Assembly: GCF_947331815.1 (NCBI RefSeq)
Contig: NZ_OX373462.1
Location: 2,419,961-2,483,960, forward strand
Length of the DNA stretch: 64,000 nucleotides
Reading direction: 5' to 3'
From: Cyanobacterium sp. uoEpiScrs1
GTDB taxonomy: Bacteria > Cyanobacteriota > Cyanobacteriia > Cyanobacteriales > Microcystaceae
This document shows, one piece after another, positions 62,841 to 64,000 of this stretch. The notes beneath the pieces are model-generated. The model ran no database searches and had not been told where the DNA came from. It worked only from the letters and a program-made list of their open reading frames with translations. Position 1 is the stretch's first letter; every line of letters starts with the position of its first letter. A program made the translations under genes and the position numbers.

Positions 62841-64000
62841 AATTTTTTGAGCTACTTACTACTATTTCTATTCAGTCTTTTTGTACTATATTAGGATATA
62901 GAATTAGAGAAGTTTTAAAAGAAAATAAGTTGAATACAAATCCACTATAGTTTTATGAATTTCACGCATTTATTTCGTGTAAATGTTTGTATTACTCTTG
63001 CAAAGAGATTACTATACCTGGAAGAGCAATCTTTCACCTTAAGGGTGAGGGTCTAAAAACTAGACGGAACAATTAAGCCTAAATCGATGCACCGAAATAA
63101 ACCAAAATATTTAAGAATCAATTCTATTATCTCCCTAATAGGGATAAGTATGCCTGTATTTTCCTAAGTAGTCAAAAGTATCAAGAAGTCGATTTTTGAT
63201 AAATAAAAGTTTTCCAGTAGTTAAAATACGATAAATTTACGGCTCACAAATAGTTTAGCAATACTAATTTTGGAAGTATTAAAATAGAAAAAGGTAAAAT
63301 ACACTATTTCCTATCTAAACTAAGTTAATGAAGTAATAATATCCCATTACTGAGGATGGGAGACTGTGCTATGTTCCTATCCAACTTATTGCTGGGATGT
63401 CAAATGAGGTAGAATAAACACTAACCTCACTTTCGTCAAAGATAAACCTCGCAAGTGTCACCTACCTTGGTAGAATTAAAGTCTAGATTAGTTTGTGAAA
63501 AGAAAGTGTTGACGACTTAATTCCTCACACTTACTTTGAACAGAGTTAATCTCCAATGAGAGCGGACCTTCTCACTAGATACAACTCTCACTCTGTTCTT
63601 GCAAGACACGACTTATCAAGCACAAAATAAAAAATTCCTGGGAGCAATTTCACTGCTAATATAGATCTTCAGCAATAAATAAGGCGGCAAACTCAAGTAT
63701 ATAAAGAGTCGCTTCTTAATTGTCAAAGGAGGTCTTATCGGGGAAGCTGACTAAGCTGTTTTAAAGATTTAAATCTTAAGAATAAAAACAGCAATCATTT
63801 AACTTAAGCCACGATCCTAGTTAGCTAAGCTTTCTGACTTAACTAGGCAGTCTTCCCATTGAAGAAAAAACTTTTCTTGACTTCAAGGTGTCAAAGTATA
63901 GAGGACGTAACCGTTTAGGTAATTACCGAGCAACTACTCTTTTATGATTTTAGCCACCAATGAGATCCACTCACATTTAGTAAGGAAGATTAATAGATAA
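62841..64000. other. End region with no recognised gene
   Basis: A 1160-base stretch to the window edge, less A+T-rich than other gaps after about 62990. I tested both strands by eye and found no family-like protein of useful length, no tRNA, and no match to RNase P, tmRNA or SRP RNA motifs. It contains one bulged inverted repeat at 63538-63598. It may be a very decayed gene, a leader of a gene beyond the edge, or an RNA gene I do not know. Confidence 0.5.
63538..63598. repeat. Bulged 14-bp inverted repeat
   Basis: GAACAGAG (63538-63545) and TGAGAG (63557-63562) pair with the continuous right arm CTCTCA-CTCTGTTC (63585-63598), leaving an 11-base bulge on the left and a 22-base loop. Such a bulged stem is more like a structured RNA than a terminator. 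Confidence 0.5.

Noticed and set aside
63519..63531. TTCCTCACAC, close to the Yfr1 small RNA core ACTCCTCACAC
   Set aside because: The flanking hairpins and terminal U-tract of Yfr1 are missing and the core has mismatches.
1..64000. CRISPR arrays, insertion sequences, prophage or toxin-antitoxin systems
   Set aside because: No regularly spaced direct repeats, transposase-like or phage-like proteins were seen in any frame.

Overview
The window looks like part of the chromosome of a reduced, AT-rich unicellular cyanobacterium of the Crocosphaera/Cyanothece type. Marker genes are the sufR-sufBCDS cluster, minCDE, a BicA bicarbonate transporter, a ClpP2-type protease subunit, the secE-nusG-rplKAJL block next to trnW and rplS, CRR6 and an Atx1-like copper chaperone. 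By my summation intact genes cover only about 65% of the window. There are many gene-poor AT-rich gaps of 0.4-2 kb, one glycogen debranching gene broken in several places, and one small coiled-coil gene broken at an A-run. I saw no photosystem or phycobilisome gene. This pattern fits a cyanobacterial endosymbiont that is still decaying, for instance a diatom spheroid body, better than a compact genome such as UCYN-A. That assignment is inference from gene content and was not tested by a search.

Layout: 1-2.1 kb hisG and ddl. 2.8-4.8 kb broken glgX, followed by a gap with long perfect hairpins. 5.8-12.4 kb atx1, then sufR divergent from sufBCDS, with a clear SufR operator inside the sufB promoter. 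12.6-15.4 kb a NatD/LivM permease and an SpmA/B-like membrane protein. 16-17.6 kb acpP-fabF. 18-20.3 kb a caspase-like protein lacking both catalytic residues. 20.4-24.6 kb trnV(GAC), icd, trnT(CGT) and a phasin-like protein. 24.8-28.3 kb a JAMM peptidase, a GPH sugar/cation symporter and MoeZ. 28.7-33.9 kb minCDE, ffh and a serine hydrolase. 34-38 kb crr6, csaB and malQ. 38.5-42.3 kb rdgB, folE, an SDR and accA. 43.8-47.8 kb an EamA-like transporter, a DUF938 methyltransferase and a non-catalytic M16 protein. 48.9-52.9 kb the ribosomal protein/secE/nusG block with an L10 leader and attenuator. 53.9-57.8 kb a PsiE-like protein, bicA and galE. 58-62.8 kb a broken coiled-coil gene, a lipoprotein, a fructosamine-kinase-like protein, clpP and a conserved cyanobacterial protein. 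The last 1.1 kb has no recognisable gene.

The retained functions are housekeeping (translation, secretion, division, fatty acids, Fe-S assembly, folate/queuosine precursors, cell wall) plus transport. Fe-S assembly under SufR control would suit a nitrogen-fixing cell, though no nif gene lies here. Glycogen handling is partly lost (glgX broken, malQ intact). I found no CRISPR array, insertion sequence or prophage, and no convincing new multi-gene system. The most unusual signals are the long perfect inverted repeats in non-coding DNA, the pseudo-enzymes, and the structured leader-like DNA before rdgB.
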